A stretch of 10,538 nt of DNA from Clostridia bacterium (GCA_024404655.1 JAKSPR010000075.1:1-10538), one strand, 5' to 3'; shown: positions 1-7,201, counted from the first letter of the stretch. A program made the numbers and translations. The notes: generated from the sequence alone by a model not told the origin.

Positions 1-42
1 CGCTGTGTAAACGGGACAGACAACAACGCATCGCAGTATTGA
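1..42 (+). CDS. Possible C-terminal tail of an upstream gene (partial)
   Basis: Frame 1 is open from the window edge and ends with TGA at 40-42, reading RCVNGTDNNASQY. The stop lies 24 bases before the next start codon, which would be normal operon spacing, and no promoter or terminator is visible between them. Thirteen codons are too few to recognise a family, and frame 3 is also open through here. It is recorded only as a possible gene end that would extend the downstream operon upstream. Confidence 0.25.
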   Translation, partial: RCVNGTDNNASQY

Positions 43-66
43 TCCGAAAGAAAGGACCTTTCACCA

Positions 67-432
67 ATGGAAGACAAAGAATACCTATCAATGACCCCGG
101 AAGAACTCATGAAAATCGATGATCCTGCAGTACGCAGAAAAATTGCAGAAGAGATAAGAAAAAAGAACGGAGAATCAGCCAGCATCATAGCGATGGTCTA
201 CGCCGGACCGCAGCAGATGGATACATCCGCTTTCACTGGTGTCTACGCAGCACCGGCAAACAACTCTTTTGCCGCATTCTCTCTGACTTCCCCAAATACC
301 GCTTATCCCACGAACCAGCAACAGCGCACATCCACATCCGCTGTCACTCCAAAAAAGTTCTGCCCGGAATGTGGTACGGAAAACAAAAAGATGGGAAAAT
401 TCTGTGAGGAATGCGGAACCAAACTCGTATGA
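67..432 (+). CDS. Small protein with doubled VYAxP motif and C-terminal zinc ribbon; candidate substrate or partner of the adjacent radical SAM enzyme
   Basis: I do not recognise a named family for this 121-residue protein. Residues 1-40 are charged and helix-prone. Residues 43-95 are low-complexity and rich in Ala, Ser, Thr, Asn, Gln and Pro, with two related motifs, VYAGP (44-48) and VYAAP (59-63). Residues 99-116 form a zinc ribbon with C99-x2-C102 and C113-x2-C116, each pair followed by Gly. There is no signal peptide or membrane segment, so it is probably cytoplasmic. AAAGGA at 51-56 lies 10 bases before the ATG. The stop overlaps the start of the radical SAM gene (ATGA at 429-432), which implies coupled translation and a shared job. 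A small Ser/Thr/Ala-rich protein in front of a SPASM enzyme suggests a modified-peptide precursor. A zinc-binding adaptor is the alternative. The gene is real with good confidence, but its role is inference. Confidence 0.8.
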   Translation: MEDKEYLSMTPEELMKIDDPAVRRKIAEEIRKKNGESASIIAMVYAGPQQMDTSAFTGVYAAPANNSFAAFSLTSPNTAYPTNQQQRTSTSAVTPKKFCPECGTENKKMGKFCEECGTKLV

Positions 433-1484
433 AAATAGAACAGACACCCTTTCCCTACCGCCTGACCGAATGTGTATGGGAAATCACCCTTGCCTGCTGT
501 TTTTCCTGCCGCTACTGCGGCTCCGGCGGCGGCAAAGCCCGCGCAGACGAGCTGTCGACTGATGAATGTCTTGATCTTGCCGCACAGCTTGACGACCTCG
601 GTTGTCAGCGTGTCAATCTGATCGGCGGTGAGGTCTTTATGCGCCGCGACTGGAAAACCATCGTATCGGAGCTGACCCGCCGCGGCATGTCCGTCACCAT
701 CATCACAAACGGGTTTCTTTTCACAAATGCTCTGATTGATGATATCCGGACCTCAGGCATCGAATCCGTCGCCGTCTCTCTGGATGCGACCGAAGCAATC
801 CACGATGCCTACCGGCAGGAAGGCAGTTACCGCCGCGCGCTGCGTGCCATAGAAGCTCTGACAGACGCCGGGATTTCTGTTTCTGTCATCTCGACCCTCA
901 ACCGGGAAAATGCGGAGCATCTGGAAGAACTCTATGCTGTGCTTGAACAGTATCCTCTGTTCGCATGGCAGCTGCAGGCCTGTTCTCCCATGGGAAACGC
1001 CGCTAACCGGGGTGTAGATTATCGTTTTGACCCCCGGAAAGTCATCGCATTCATCGAACGGCACTATAAAACCGCGCCTTTCCTCATGGGCATGGCTGAC
1101 AACATCGGTTATTTCACAGAGCACGAGGACACCCTGCGCGGGAATCCGCGGGGCGGCGCACCCTTCATCGGCTGCCGGGCGGGTCTGCGTGCAGTCGGTA
1201 TTGACAGTGTCGGCAACATCCGCGGCTGTGAATCCATGTATGACGATCGCTTCATCGAAGGCAATATCCGCGAAAAATCCCTTCGCGAGATCTGGGAAAA
1301 TCCGGACGGTTTTGCTTACAACCGCAGATTCACTCCGGAACTTCTGACCGGTACATGCGCCACCTGTCCAAACGGCCCCTATTGTGCCGGCGGCTGCCGT
1401 TCCTATAACTATTTTGTTCACAAAAAACTCTATGAGGCGCCCTGTTGTGCCTCTGCAGCGAAGGAGGAACCCTCTCATGACTGA
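429..1484 (+). CDS. Radical SAM/SPASM domain protein (putative peptide-modifying enzyme)
   Basis: This 351-residue enzyme has the radical SAM cluster motif C23-x3-C27-x2-C30 followed by a glycine-rich stretch, and GGE at 66-68 for SAM binding. It carries a textbook SPASM domain with seven cysteines: C249-x12-G-x4-C267, then C310-x2-C313-x5-C319-x3-C323, then C339 or C340. These should hold two auxiliary 4Fe-4S clusters in addition to the SAM-cleaving one. SPASM enzymes typically modify ribosomally made peptides (thioether or C-C crosslinks) or act as sulfatase maturases and related enzymes. No sulfatase is nearby, while a small protein gene directly precedes it. I chose the ATG at 429 because it overlaps the previous stop as ATGA. 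An in-frame ATG at 411 has GAGGA directly against it, which is too close to serve as a ribosome site. The next gene begins inside its 3' end. The exact reaction cannot be read from sequence. Confidence 0.92.
   Translation: MKIEQTPFPYRLTECVWEITLACCFSCRYCGSGGGKARADELSTDECLDLAAQLDDLGCQRVNLIGGEVFMRRDWKTIVSELTRRGMSVTIITNGFLFTNALIDDIRTSGIESVAVSLDATEAIHDAYRQEGSYRRALRAIEALTDAGISVSVISTLNRENAEHLEELYAVLEQYPLFAWQLQACSPMGNAANRGVDYRFDPRKVIAFIERHYKTAPFLMGMADNIGYFTEHEDTLRGNPRGGAPFIGCRAGLRAVGIDSVGNIRGCESMYDDRFIEGNIREKSLREIWENPDGFAYNRRFTPELLTGTCATCPNGPYCAGGCRSYNYFVHKKLYEAPCCASAAKEEPSHD
1461..1467 (+). promoter_or_regulatory. Strong ribosome binding site that sets the start of the beta-helix gene
   Basis: AAGGAGG inside the end of the radical SAM gene sits 9 bases before the ATG at 1477. 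An earlier in-frame ATG at 1384 has no comparable site and would overlap the radical SAM SPASM cysteines by about 100 bases, so 1477 is preferred. Confidence 0.8.
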
Positions 1485-2493
1485 CACGATTCTCACCCCT
1501 GAACGCAAAGGTTTCATCGTTGTGACCGATACCATTCCCGCAAACAGCGGTGAAGACGTATCCGATGCCATTCAGGCACTCATCGACGCAAACCCCAACC
1601 GCACCATCTATTTCCCCGACGGCGTCTATCTGCTGGCAAAGCCGATATGCGGCCCCGCCGACCCGCTTCTGAGCGGCGGTCTCCAGCTGTCTAGCTGCGC
1701 CGTACTCAAAGCAGCCGGCGGCTGGAACCATGACGAAGCCATGGTCCGCCTGGGCGGCGAACATGCTGCAAACAACATCTATACCATCGGCAGCAACTAC
1801 TCTTTTACGGGCGGTATTGTGGACGGTTCCGGTGTAGCTGACGGTATCTCCATCGACAGCGGACGGGAGACCGCCATCCGGGAAGTTTCCATCAAGCACA
1901 CCCGCATCGGCATCCACATCAAGCACGGTGCTAACTCCGGTTCCTCCGATGCAGATATCATGAGCGTCAACATCGTCGGCAACGGTGCAAGAGATTCTGT
2001 CGGTGTTCTGGTCCATGGTTATGACAACAGCTTCACCAATATGCGCATCGCAAAGGTCTTCTATGGTTTCGATATCCATTCCGGCGGCAATGTGCTGAAA
2101 AACATTCACCCGCTTTATACCTGTGATTACACCGATTATACGGAGACCTGCGCGTTCCTCGATCATGCGCAGGACAACTGGTATAATTTCTGCTACAGCG
2201 ATCAGTTCTCCATCGGTTTCCGCACCACAGGCAGCGGCAGATGTACTTATGAGAGCTGCTTCTGCTTCTGGTATTCTTCCGCCGGAAAATACTTAACGGC
2301 ATTCCGTGCAGACAACAAGTTCAACGCCATCGTCGAGCATATCAAAGTCGGATTCCGTGAGGACACGGAAAACACGTTCCTCTTCGTCGGCGAACCCGGC
2401 GGCGCAGGCGTTGTGGAAAATCCCGCATTCCGTGAAACCCTTGTAAAGGATGAGGACTACAAAGACTATCTGCAGGGCAGAATCGTATATTGA
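1477..2493 (+). CDS. Right-handed beta-helix (pectin-lyase-fold) protein, third gene of the radical SAM operon
   Basis: This 338-residue protein opens with a pattern typical of the pectate-lyase-3/tailspike superfamily. At residues 28-55 a helix (VSDAIQALIDA) is followed by the TIYFPDGVYLL strand. After that come many short rungs rich in Gly, Asn, Ile and Val (about 95-250) with repeated 'I..G..' spacing expected of a parallel beta-helix. A cysteine/aromatic patch lies at 255-266 (C256, C261, C263, W265). No signal peptide or membrane segment is visible, which is unusual for a polysaccharide lyase and suggests a cytoplasmic or non-lyase role such as binding, scaffolding or epimerase-like activity. 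The start is fixed by AAGGAGG at 1461-1467, nine bases before the ATG. The gene overlaps the radical SAM gene by 8 bases, so co-expression is near certain. The fold is supported, but substrate and catalytic residues are not identified. Confidence 0.8.
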   Translation: MTDTILTPERKGFIVVTDTIPANSGEDVSDAIQALIDANPNRTIYFPDGVYLLAKPICGPADPLLSGGLQLSSCAVLKAAGGWNHDEAMVRLGGEHAANNIYTIGSNYSFTGGIVDGSGVADGISIDSGRETAIREVSIKHTRIGIHIKHGANSGSSDADIMSVNIVGNGARDSVGVLVHGYDNSFTNMRIAKVFYGFDIHSGGNVLKNIHPLYTCDYTDYTETCAFLDHAQDNWYNFCYSDQFSIGFRTTGSGRCTYESCFCFWYSSAGKYLTAFRADNKFNAIVEHIKVGFREDTENTFLFVGEPGGAGVVENPAFRETLVKDEDYKDYLQGRIVY

Positions 2494-2517
2494 TTTTCAA
2501 AAAAAGGCATAACAGAA

Positions 2518-2570
2518 AGGGATACCCGATGATTCCATGATCATCAGGTATCCCTGTTCATTTTTCTGTT
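2518..2570. terminator. Bidirectional intrinsic terminator between convergent genes
   Basis: AGGGATACC (2518-2526) pairs with GGTATCCCT (2547-2555). After one mismatch, GATGAT (2528-2533) pairs with ATCATC (2540-2545), leaving a six-base loop. A T-rich stretch follows on the plus strand (2557-2570). On the minus strand the run of A at 2499-2505 gives a T tract. It can therefore end both the radical SAM operon and the membrane protein gene that converges on it. Confidence 0.85.
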
Positions 2571-2596
2571 TCGGTTTTGTCAGGATTTATCCGGAT

Positions 2597-3430
2597 TCAT
2601 CCGTCTGCATGTGACTCTTCCAGTGCTGCTTTGATTTCCGCATTGCGGTCGGTGAGGAACTGTCCCACTCTGCACTGCATGAAGAATCCCAGCGCAGCGA
2701 TCAGGATCGTTTCAAAATACGGCTCGATCAGCGTATAGAATTCCCAGAAATTGCCGGGGCCGCCGACCTGACGGATCTCCGCAAAGGTCGTCATGACGGA
2801 AGAAACCAGATTGAAGGCCAGCAGGAGAACAAAGATGGAAAGATACAGCCGCCGCAGAACATTCTTCTGCTTCGCCGCGCGGTCTTCTTTTGTTATCCCC
2901 ACCGCCAGCCGTCCGCCTCTGATAAAGGCCCTGCGCACCATGACGCAGAGGAACACGACACAGACCGTGGTAAACAGGGAGAGCAGAAAATTGATGATCC
3001 ACTGAATACCGAGATATTCGATATTCTGCAAAACCGCATTTTTTCCGTAAACAAAAATCATTTCCGCAATGCTGGAAATATAGGTGATCGACGCAGAGAC
3101 GACGGACAGTAAAATCGGCACAAGGGATTTTCCGAATCCAAACCGCAGCACGGAATATCCGATCACACCGAATCCGGCATATTGGATCACCGCCATCAGA
3201 ATGAGGACGAGATAATATAATACCCACTGCAGTGCTGTCATCGCCGCAGAGGGATGGAGCACCGCAAGATCATTGTCAACATAGGCTTCCAACCCGCGCA
3301 GGCCGAAGCACACGATAAGAGGCAGAACCACCATGATGATGACAGAAGCCAGGGTGATGACCTTTTTCATCCGCTGTTCTACCGCTCCTCCCACCGAAGG
3401 TGTCTTTTTCTGCTGTTCGTTCTGATTCAT
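2597..3430 (-). CDS. Unrecognised multi-pass membrane protein
   Basis: I do not recognise the family of this 277-residue protein. A polar N-terminus (1-20) is followed by about six or seven hydrophobic segments, near residues 23-43, 65-96 (possibly two), 102-127, 141-166, 194-216 and 232-250. A basic cytoplasmic-type loop lies at 166-193 (RRAFIRGGR, then Lys/Arg-rich), and the tail is charged. No transporter signature, catalytic motif or conserved polar membrane residues stand out. AAGGAAA at 3439-3445 lies about 8 bases upstream of the ATG and supports the start. The gene lies 101 bases downstream of ruvX on the same strand with no clear terminator between them, so it may be co-transcribed with ruvX. 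It ends at the bidirectional terminator. It is real by length, composition and ribosome site; the function is unknown. Confidence 0.85.
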   Translation of the reverse strand: MNQNEQQKKTPSVGGAVEQRMKKVITLASVIIMVVLPLIVCFGLRGLEAYVDNDLAVLHPSAAMTALQWVLYYLVLILMAVIQYAGFGVIGYSVLRFGFGKSLVPILLSVVSASITYISSIAEMIFVYGKNAVLQNIEYLGIQWIINFLLSLFTTVCVVFLCVMVRRAFIRGGRLAVGITKEDRAAKQKNVLRRLYLSIFVLLLAFNLVSSVMTTFAEIRQVGGPGNFWEFYTLIEPYFETILIAALGFFMQCRVGQFLTDRNAEIKAALEESHADG

Positions 3431-3531
3431 TGAAAGAATTTCCTTCCGTTTGTTTCGTTCATATCCCAGAATACCGGATCTATGTCACCGCTGTGTGACG
3501 GCTCCCTGATATTTCCGGCAAAAATGCAGAA

Positions 3532-3963
3532 TCAGCGCCCGCGATGCGCATCCATGTAGTTCTGCAGTATGATCTGCGCAGACAGGGTATCTATGACCGT
3601 CTTGCGCTTCTTTGCGCGGATGTTGGTCTCATTGAGGATCACATGGGCTGCTGCGGTAGTCAGCCGCTCATCGAATTTATCCACGGGAATGTCACACAGT
3701 TCCCCAAGCAGCGCGATCAGAGAATCAATCTTCTCCGCACGGGGTCCCAGGGTCCCGTTCATATTGATGGGATAACCGATGACGATCTTTTCCACATCAT
3801 ATTCTTTTGCATACCGCACGATCTCTGCGGCGACTTCCTTTTTTGATGGGGACTTGATATAACCGATGCCGTTTGCCAGCATTCCGAGAAGATCGGAGAC
3901 GGCAAGTCCCGTCCGCGCATCCCCATAATCAACGCCGAGCAGACGGCGCTTTATTTCTGCCAC
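3532..3963 (-). CDS. ruvX: Putative pre-16S rRNA nuclease / Holliday junction resolvase-like protein (YqgF/RuvX)
   Basis: This RNase H-fold protein of 143 residues is the usual full length for the family. The signatures are LLGVDYGDARTGLAVSD at 8-24 with catalytic Asp12, the YPINMNGTLGPRAE segment at 64-77, FDERLTT at 97-103 with Glu99, and VIDTLSAQIILQ at 123-134 with Asp125. These acidic residues bind the metal ions used for phosphodiester cleavage. YqgF family members process the 5' end of pre-16S rRNA and have been proposed to act on Holliday junctions. The start is GTG (plus-strand CAC at 3961-3963), with AGGA at 3972-3975 placed 8 bases away and a good promoter just upstream at 4001-4029. 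The gene therefore has its own transcription start. It is not beside alaS as in many Firmicutes, at least within this window. Confidence 0.95.
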   Translation of the reverse strand: MAEIKRRLLGVDYGDARTGLAVSDLLGMLANGIGYIKSPSKKEVAAEIVRYAKEYDVEKIVIGYPINMNGTLGPRAEKIDSLIALLGELCDIPVDKFDERLTTAAAHVILNETNIRAKKRKTVIDTLSAQIILQNYMDAHRGR

Positions 3964-4000
3964 GTTGTTGTTCCTGCCTTTCGCATGGTGGTTTTCTTAT

Positions 4001-4029
4001 ATTATACACGATTTTCTGTCGGTTGTAAA
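4001..4029 (-). promoter_or_regulatory. Sigma-A promoter of ruvX
   Basis: On the minus strand, TTTACA (4024-4029, five of six consensus bases) and a perfect TATAAT (4001-4006) are separated by exactly 17 bases. Transcription would start near 3994, giving a leader of about 30 bases. The promoter lies just beyond the stop codon of the upstream hydrolase gene, so ruvX need not depend on read-through. Confidence 0.8.
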
Positions 4030-4032
4030 GGG

Positions 4033-4989
4033 TTATCGGGTAAGGTTTTCGCAAAGGAACCGTTGAATGGCATCCGTATAGGCCTCCCGGTCAATCATAT
4101 AGCTGAGACCGTGACCTGCACCCGGTACGGTCAGAATGGTCTTCTTTGCGGTACATGCTTCATAGTTCTCCCGGCTCATTTCACAGGGCACAAAGCGGTC
4201 ATCCTCCCCGTGGATGAACAGAACGGGCACACGGCACCTTTTCAGTGCATCGGACACTTCCCCATCCGACAGACGGAAGCCTGCATACAACCGCGCACCA
4301 AGGGCAAGGAGCGGATAGACAACGTTCCTCGGATAATGCCGCTCGGCAAGAACCTTTTTGATGATCTGCTCCGCTGAGGAATAACCACTGTCGGAAATAA
4401 TACCTTTCACCTGTGAAGGCAGTGCTTCCCCGCCAGCCAGCAGTACCGTGGCCGCTCCCATGGATATCCCCGTCAGTACAATGGGTGTCTGTGCGCCAAA
4501 GGTTTCCAACGCATACCGCACCCACGCAAGACAGTCCTCTTTTTCCTTCACACCGAAAGTAAGATAGTTGCCATAAGCTCTTCTGCTCCTGCCGTGTCCT
4601 CTCTGATCAACCAGAAGCACGTGATATCCGAGTTCTTTCAGCAGCTGCATGCCGCCGGAAAAATCCCGCAGGGCCATGCTCTGATATCCGTGGAACAGGA
4701 TTGCGGCAGGCGCGTCCTCCGCTTTGGCCCGGTAGAGCCTTGCATAGAGCGGAAACCCGTCCCCGGCACGGATGGAGACCCATTCACAGGGAATCTCCAT
4801 CGCCGCAGTGATCAGCGCAGAGGACTGCGCCTCCAGCGCTTGATACTGCTCCCCGTCAAGGAGTTCTCTTGGGTCGTGCCCCGTCTGATCCGGCACAGCA
4901 AAAGCCATGCGGCAGCAGATAAAAGCGCCGACCAGAAGCACCGCTCCCAGGGCAATGAGAATTGTCAGAACAGAAACAGCGATCATCAT
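4033..4989 (-). CDS. Membrane-anchored alpha/beta hydrolase (serine esterase/lipase-like)
   Basis: With the start at 4989 this is 318 residues. Residues 1-29 form one hydrophobic N-terminal segment, probably an uncleaved anchor, so the catalytic domain should face outwards. The alpha/beta hydrolase fold follows: HGYQS near residue 100 (oxyanion hole), GISMG with nucleophile Ser176, HGEDDRFVP with probable Asp264, and GAGHG with His293. This is the BAAT/dienelactone-hydrolase-like type of Clostridia; the ester substrate cannot be told. GAAAGG at 4999-5004 lies 9 bases before the ATG. A GTG in frame at 5031 would begin inside the terminator hairpin of the upstream gene and add residues unlike a signal, so I reject it. 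No separate promoter is visible, so expression may rely on read-through of that terminator. An identical-length fold with peptidase function cannot be excluded. Confidence 0.88.
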   Translation of the reverse strand: MMIAVSVLTILIALGAVLLVGAFICCRMAFAVPDQTGHDPRELLDGEQYQALEAQSSALITAAMEIPCEWVSIRAGDGFPLYARLYRAKAEDAPAAILFHGYQSMALRDFSGGMQLLKELGYHVLLVDQRGHGRSRRAYGNYLTFGVKEKEDCLAWVRYALETFGAQTPIVLTGISMGAATVLLAGGEALPSQVKGIISDSGYSSAEQIIKKVLAERHYPRNVVYPLLALGARLYAGFRLSDGEVSDALKRCRVPVLFIHGEDDRFVPCEMSRENYEACTAKKTILTVPGAGHGLSYMIDREAYTDAIQRFLCENLTR

Positions 4990-5004
4990 GATGCCAGACC
5001 TTTC

Positions 5005-5046
5005 GGATAAAACAGAAACAGGCTGCCGCACTCCGGTGCGGCAGCC
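5005..5046 (-). terminator. Intrinsic terminator of the xpaC-telA-lemA-like operon
   Basis: GGCTGCCGCAC (5021-5031) pairs perfectly with GTGCGGCAGCC (5036-5046) around a four-base loop. On the minus strand the stem is followed by TGTTTCTGTTTTAT, a T-rich stretch. It sits 9 bases after the stop of the LemA-like gene and about 31 bases before the hydrolase start. Confidence 0.85.
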
Positions 5047-5055
5047 CGCGTTTGA

Positions 5056-5994
5056 TTACTTCTTTGTGTTGATATGGGAAGAATAGGGATTCTTGTTGCT
5101 CTTGTCACCGCTGCCGTGCAGATTCTGGGAACCATTGCGGTAGGGATTGTTCCGGTTGCTGATATATGCCTTCTTCGGACGGAGCACCGCCAGGAGGATC
5201 TGGCAGAGCACGTACACGATGACGAAGACAACGACCGCGGTCACGATCATGGAGATAATACCGGCCAGAAGTCCCGCTGCACCCATAAAGCCGAACACAG
5301 ACCAGACTGCGCCGTAATCATGGGGATGATCATTACCAAGCGCACCGATGATGGGCGTTAAAAAGTCTGTGATGCTGCCGATGACATGGTTTTCGGAGGC
5401 TTCAACAAGCACTTCTTCATAACTGCTCTGATAAGTCGCCGCAATGGTATCAAAAGTCACGGCAGGCTTGAAATCCGGAATACCGATGATACCTGCGAGC
5501 GGATAGGAAATTGCTTTGTTGTATTTTGCAGCCTTCTGTGCGTAATCCGCAGAGTCCGCCAGAATCTTGAGCCCCTCTCCCACACTGCCGAGGGAGGAAA
5601 GAACCGTTTTCTCCTGTGCGCCTGTCATATTTCCTGCAGCCGCAAGGCTCTTATAAACAGACAGGGTGTAGCGGAACAGATCTTCTGTGTCTCTCTGGGA
5701 GACAACGGGGGTGTTGTCCGCGTGAGAGACGATATCGACAACAGCTTCCAGCTTTTCGCCGGAGACACCGCATGCAGCCGCAACGTCACACAGATCCTCT
5801 GCTGCTACAGCGCACTTTTTCAGCGTAAGACCGATTTCGTTCTCATAGGCGCGGGTGACTTCTGCCTGCATGGACAGAAGGGAAAGGTTCGTTCCGAGAA
5901 ACACCGAGAGCACAATCATGACCGCAAGCGCTGCGACCGCCGCGCCACACGGGTATATGAACAACTCTGCCATCGGATCGAATGTCTTTTTCAT
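5056..5994 (-). CDS. Divergent LemA-like membrane protein with extra C-terminal membrane region
   Basis: This 312-residue protein has an N-terminal membrane segment at about 17-41, then a helical domain at 42-185. The domain ends in YNKAISYPLAGIIGIPDFKPAV-type sequence (158-182), matching the LemA pattern of a paired YN motif, 'FP', and a final 'FKP..F'. LemA proteins are usually about 180-200 residues with a four-helix bundle outside one membrane segment; their role is unclear but envelope-related. Here a second long hydrophobic block (about 229-271, one or two segments) and a polar Asn/Ser/Lys-rich tail with two NPY motifs (283-285 and 302-304) follow. It is the last gene of the xpaC-telA operon. 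The AGGAG at 6009-6013 is 14 bases from the ATG, rather far, but a TAA in frame just upstream rules out a longer start. The LemA assignment rests on motif memory, without alignment. Confidence 0.65.
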   Translation of the reverse strand: MKKTFDPMAELFIYPCGAAVAALAVMIVLSVFLGTNLSLLSMQAEVTRAYENEIGLTLKKCAVAAEDLCDVAAACGVSGEKLEAVVDIVSHADNTPVVSQRDTEDLFRYTLSVYKSLAAAGNMTGAQEKTVLSSLGSVGEGLKILADSADYAQKAAKYNKAISYPLAGIIGIPDFKPAVTFDTIAATYQSSYEEVLVEASENHVIGSITDFLTPIIGALGNDHPHDYGAVWSVFGFMGAAGLLAGIISMIVTAVVVFVIVYVLCQILLAVLRPKKAYISNRNNPYRNGSQNLHGSGDKSNKNPYSSHINTKK

Positions 5995-6046
5995 CTTGTG
6001 TTATGTTTCTCCTGTAAGGACGAATGAAAAACAGGTTTTGATCTTC

Positions 6047-7201
6047 TTATTTGCCGGGGTTGCTCATTTCGAGCAGCTTCATCTTGATCTCATCCTCGAT
6101 ACGGGCGAGCTCACCTTCAGCCGCGCGGCGCTTTTCTCTGCCGTCAGCCTGAATCTGTCTGACCTCATCAAGGGTGTTCAGAAGTTCCGCATTGGTTGCA
6201 GTCAGCGTTTCCACATCAATGATGCCGCGCTCGAATTCCTTTGCGACCTCGACTGTGCTCTGATGGAGCATCTCTGCATTTTTTTTCAGCAGCTGATTGG
6301 TCATGTCGGTGACAGCCTTCTCTGCCTGCAGTGCCTCTTCAGAATGTGCAAGGCCCAGCGTGATGATCATCTGGCTCTTCCACGGCGGAATGGTATTGAC
6401 GACAGTGGACTGGATCTTCTCGCTCATGAGGGTATCGTTGTTCTGAACCAGTCTGATCTGCGGCGCCATCTGGATGGAGACCATTCTGGAAAGCTCCAGA
6501 TCGTAGATTTTCTTTTCAAAGCGGTCGCACATAGCGGAGAAGTCATTTGCCTTCTGCGCATCCTCTGCAAGACCGGTTTCCTGTGCCTTCTTTGTCAGCT
6601 CAACAAGCGTGGTGTTCCGCTCCAGTTCCAGTCTCTCTTTACCGGCGAGGATGTACATGGAAAGCTCTTTGAAGTATTCAAGATTCTTGTCATACAGACG
6701 GTCAAGCAGGGCGACATCCTTCATCAGGGTCGTCTGATGGCCTTCCAGTGCAGTTACAATGCTGGAAACGCTGCCCTCGACCTTGTCATATTTTGCTTTG
6801 AGGGTCGTGACTTTCTTCTTTGCGCTGCGGAACAGGGACTTTTTGTTGGCTTCATTGATATCATCGTCAAAGGTTTTCAGTTCACCGACGAGCTTTGCAA
6901 TCATTTCGCCGCCCTCGCCGAGATCCTGGGTACGTACGGTTTTCAGAGCATCATCGGAGAAGTCCGCGATCTTCTGCTGGGTTGCAGCGCCGTACTGCAA
7001 AACGATGGTCGGATCGGTGATATCAATTCTCTTGGAAAATTCGGAAACCGCGGACTTTTCTTCCTCGGTCAGAGAGGACTGCGCCAGCTCTGCCAGCTGT
7101 ACGCGCTTTTCTTCCACATCTTCCTCTTTGAGGATATTTTCAACTGCCTCCTCATTGCCGAGGGTCAGGGTGATACCGGAAATTTTGGTTTCTTCTGCCA
7201 T
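6047..7201 (-). CDS. telA: TelA-family toxic anion resistance protein
   Basis: This 384-residue soluble, highly charged, almost entirely helical protein has no membrane segment. Recognisable TelA/YceH features include KTFDDDINEANKKSLF (near 108-123), a central coiled-coil region with LDRLYDKNLEYFKELSMYI (near 166-184), QMAPQIRLVQNNDTLMSEKIQ (near 246-266), and NTIPPWKSQM (near 271-280), a family hallmark. TelA proteins are associated with resistance to tellurite and other toxic anions or with cell-envelope stress; the biochemical action is not established. It has AGGAGG at 7211-7216, nine bases before the ATG, and lies 25 bases downstream of xpaC, its usual partner. It is the middle gene of a three-gene operon. 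Confidence 0.93.
   Translation of the reverse strand: MAEETKISGITLTLGNEEAVENILKEEDVEEKRVQLAELAQSSLTEEEKSAVSEFSKRIDITDPTIVLQYGAATQQKIADFSDDALKTVRTQDLGEGGEMIAKLVGELKTFDDDINEANKKSLFRSAKKKVTTLKAKYDKVEGSVSSIVTALEGHQTTLMKDVALLDRLYDKNLEYFKELSMYILAGKERLELERNTTLVELTKKAQETGLAEDAQKANDFSAMCDRFEKKIYDLELSRMVSIQMAPQIRLVQNNDTLMSEKIQSTVVNTIPPWKSQMIITLGLAHSEEALQAEKAVTDMTNQLLKKNAEMLHQSTVEVAKEFERGIIDVETLTATNAELLNTLDEVRQIQADGREKRRAAEGELARIEDEIKMKLLEMSNPGK

Noticed and set aside
753..2166. Two minus-strand open frames opposite the radical SAM and beta-helix genes
   Set aside because: Antisense shadows; the plus-strand genes are fixed by cysteine motifs, overlaps and ribosome sites.
3484..3499. GTCAC/GTGAC inverted repeat between ruvX and the membrane protein as a terminator
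   Set aside because: The stem is only five pairs and has no T run on either strand.
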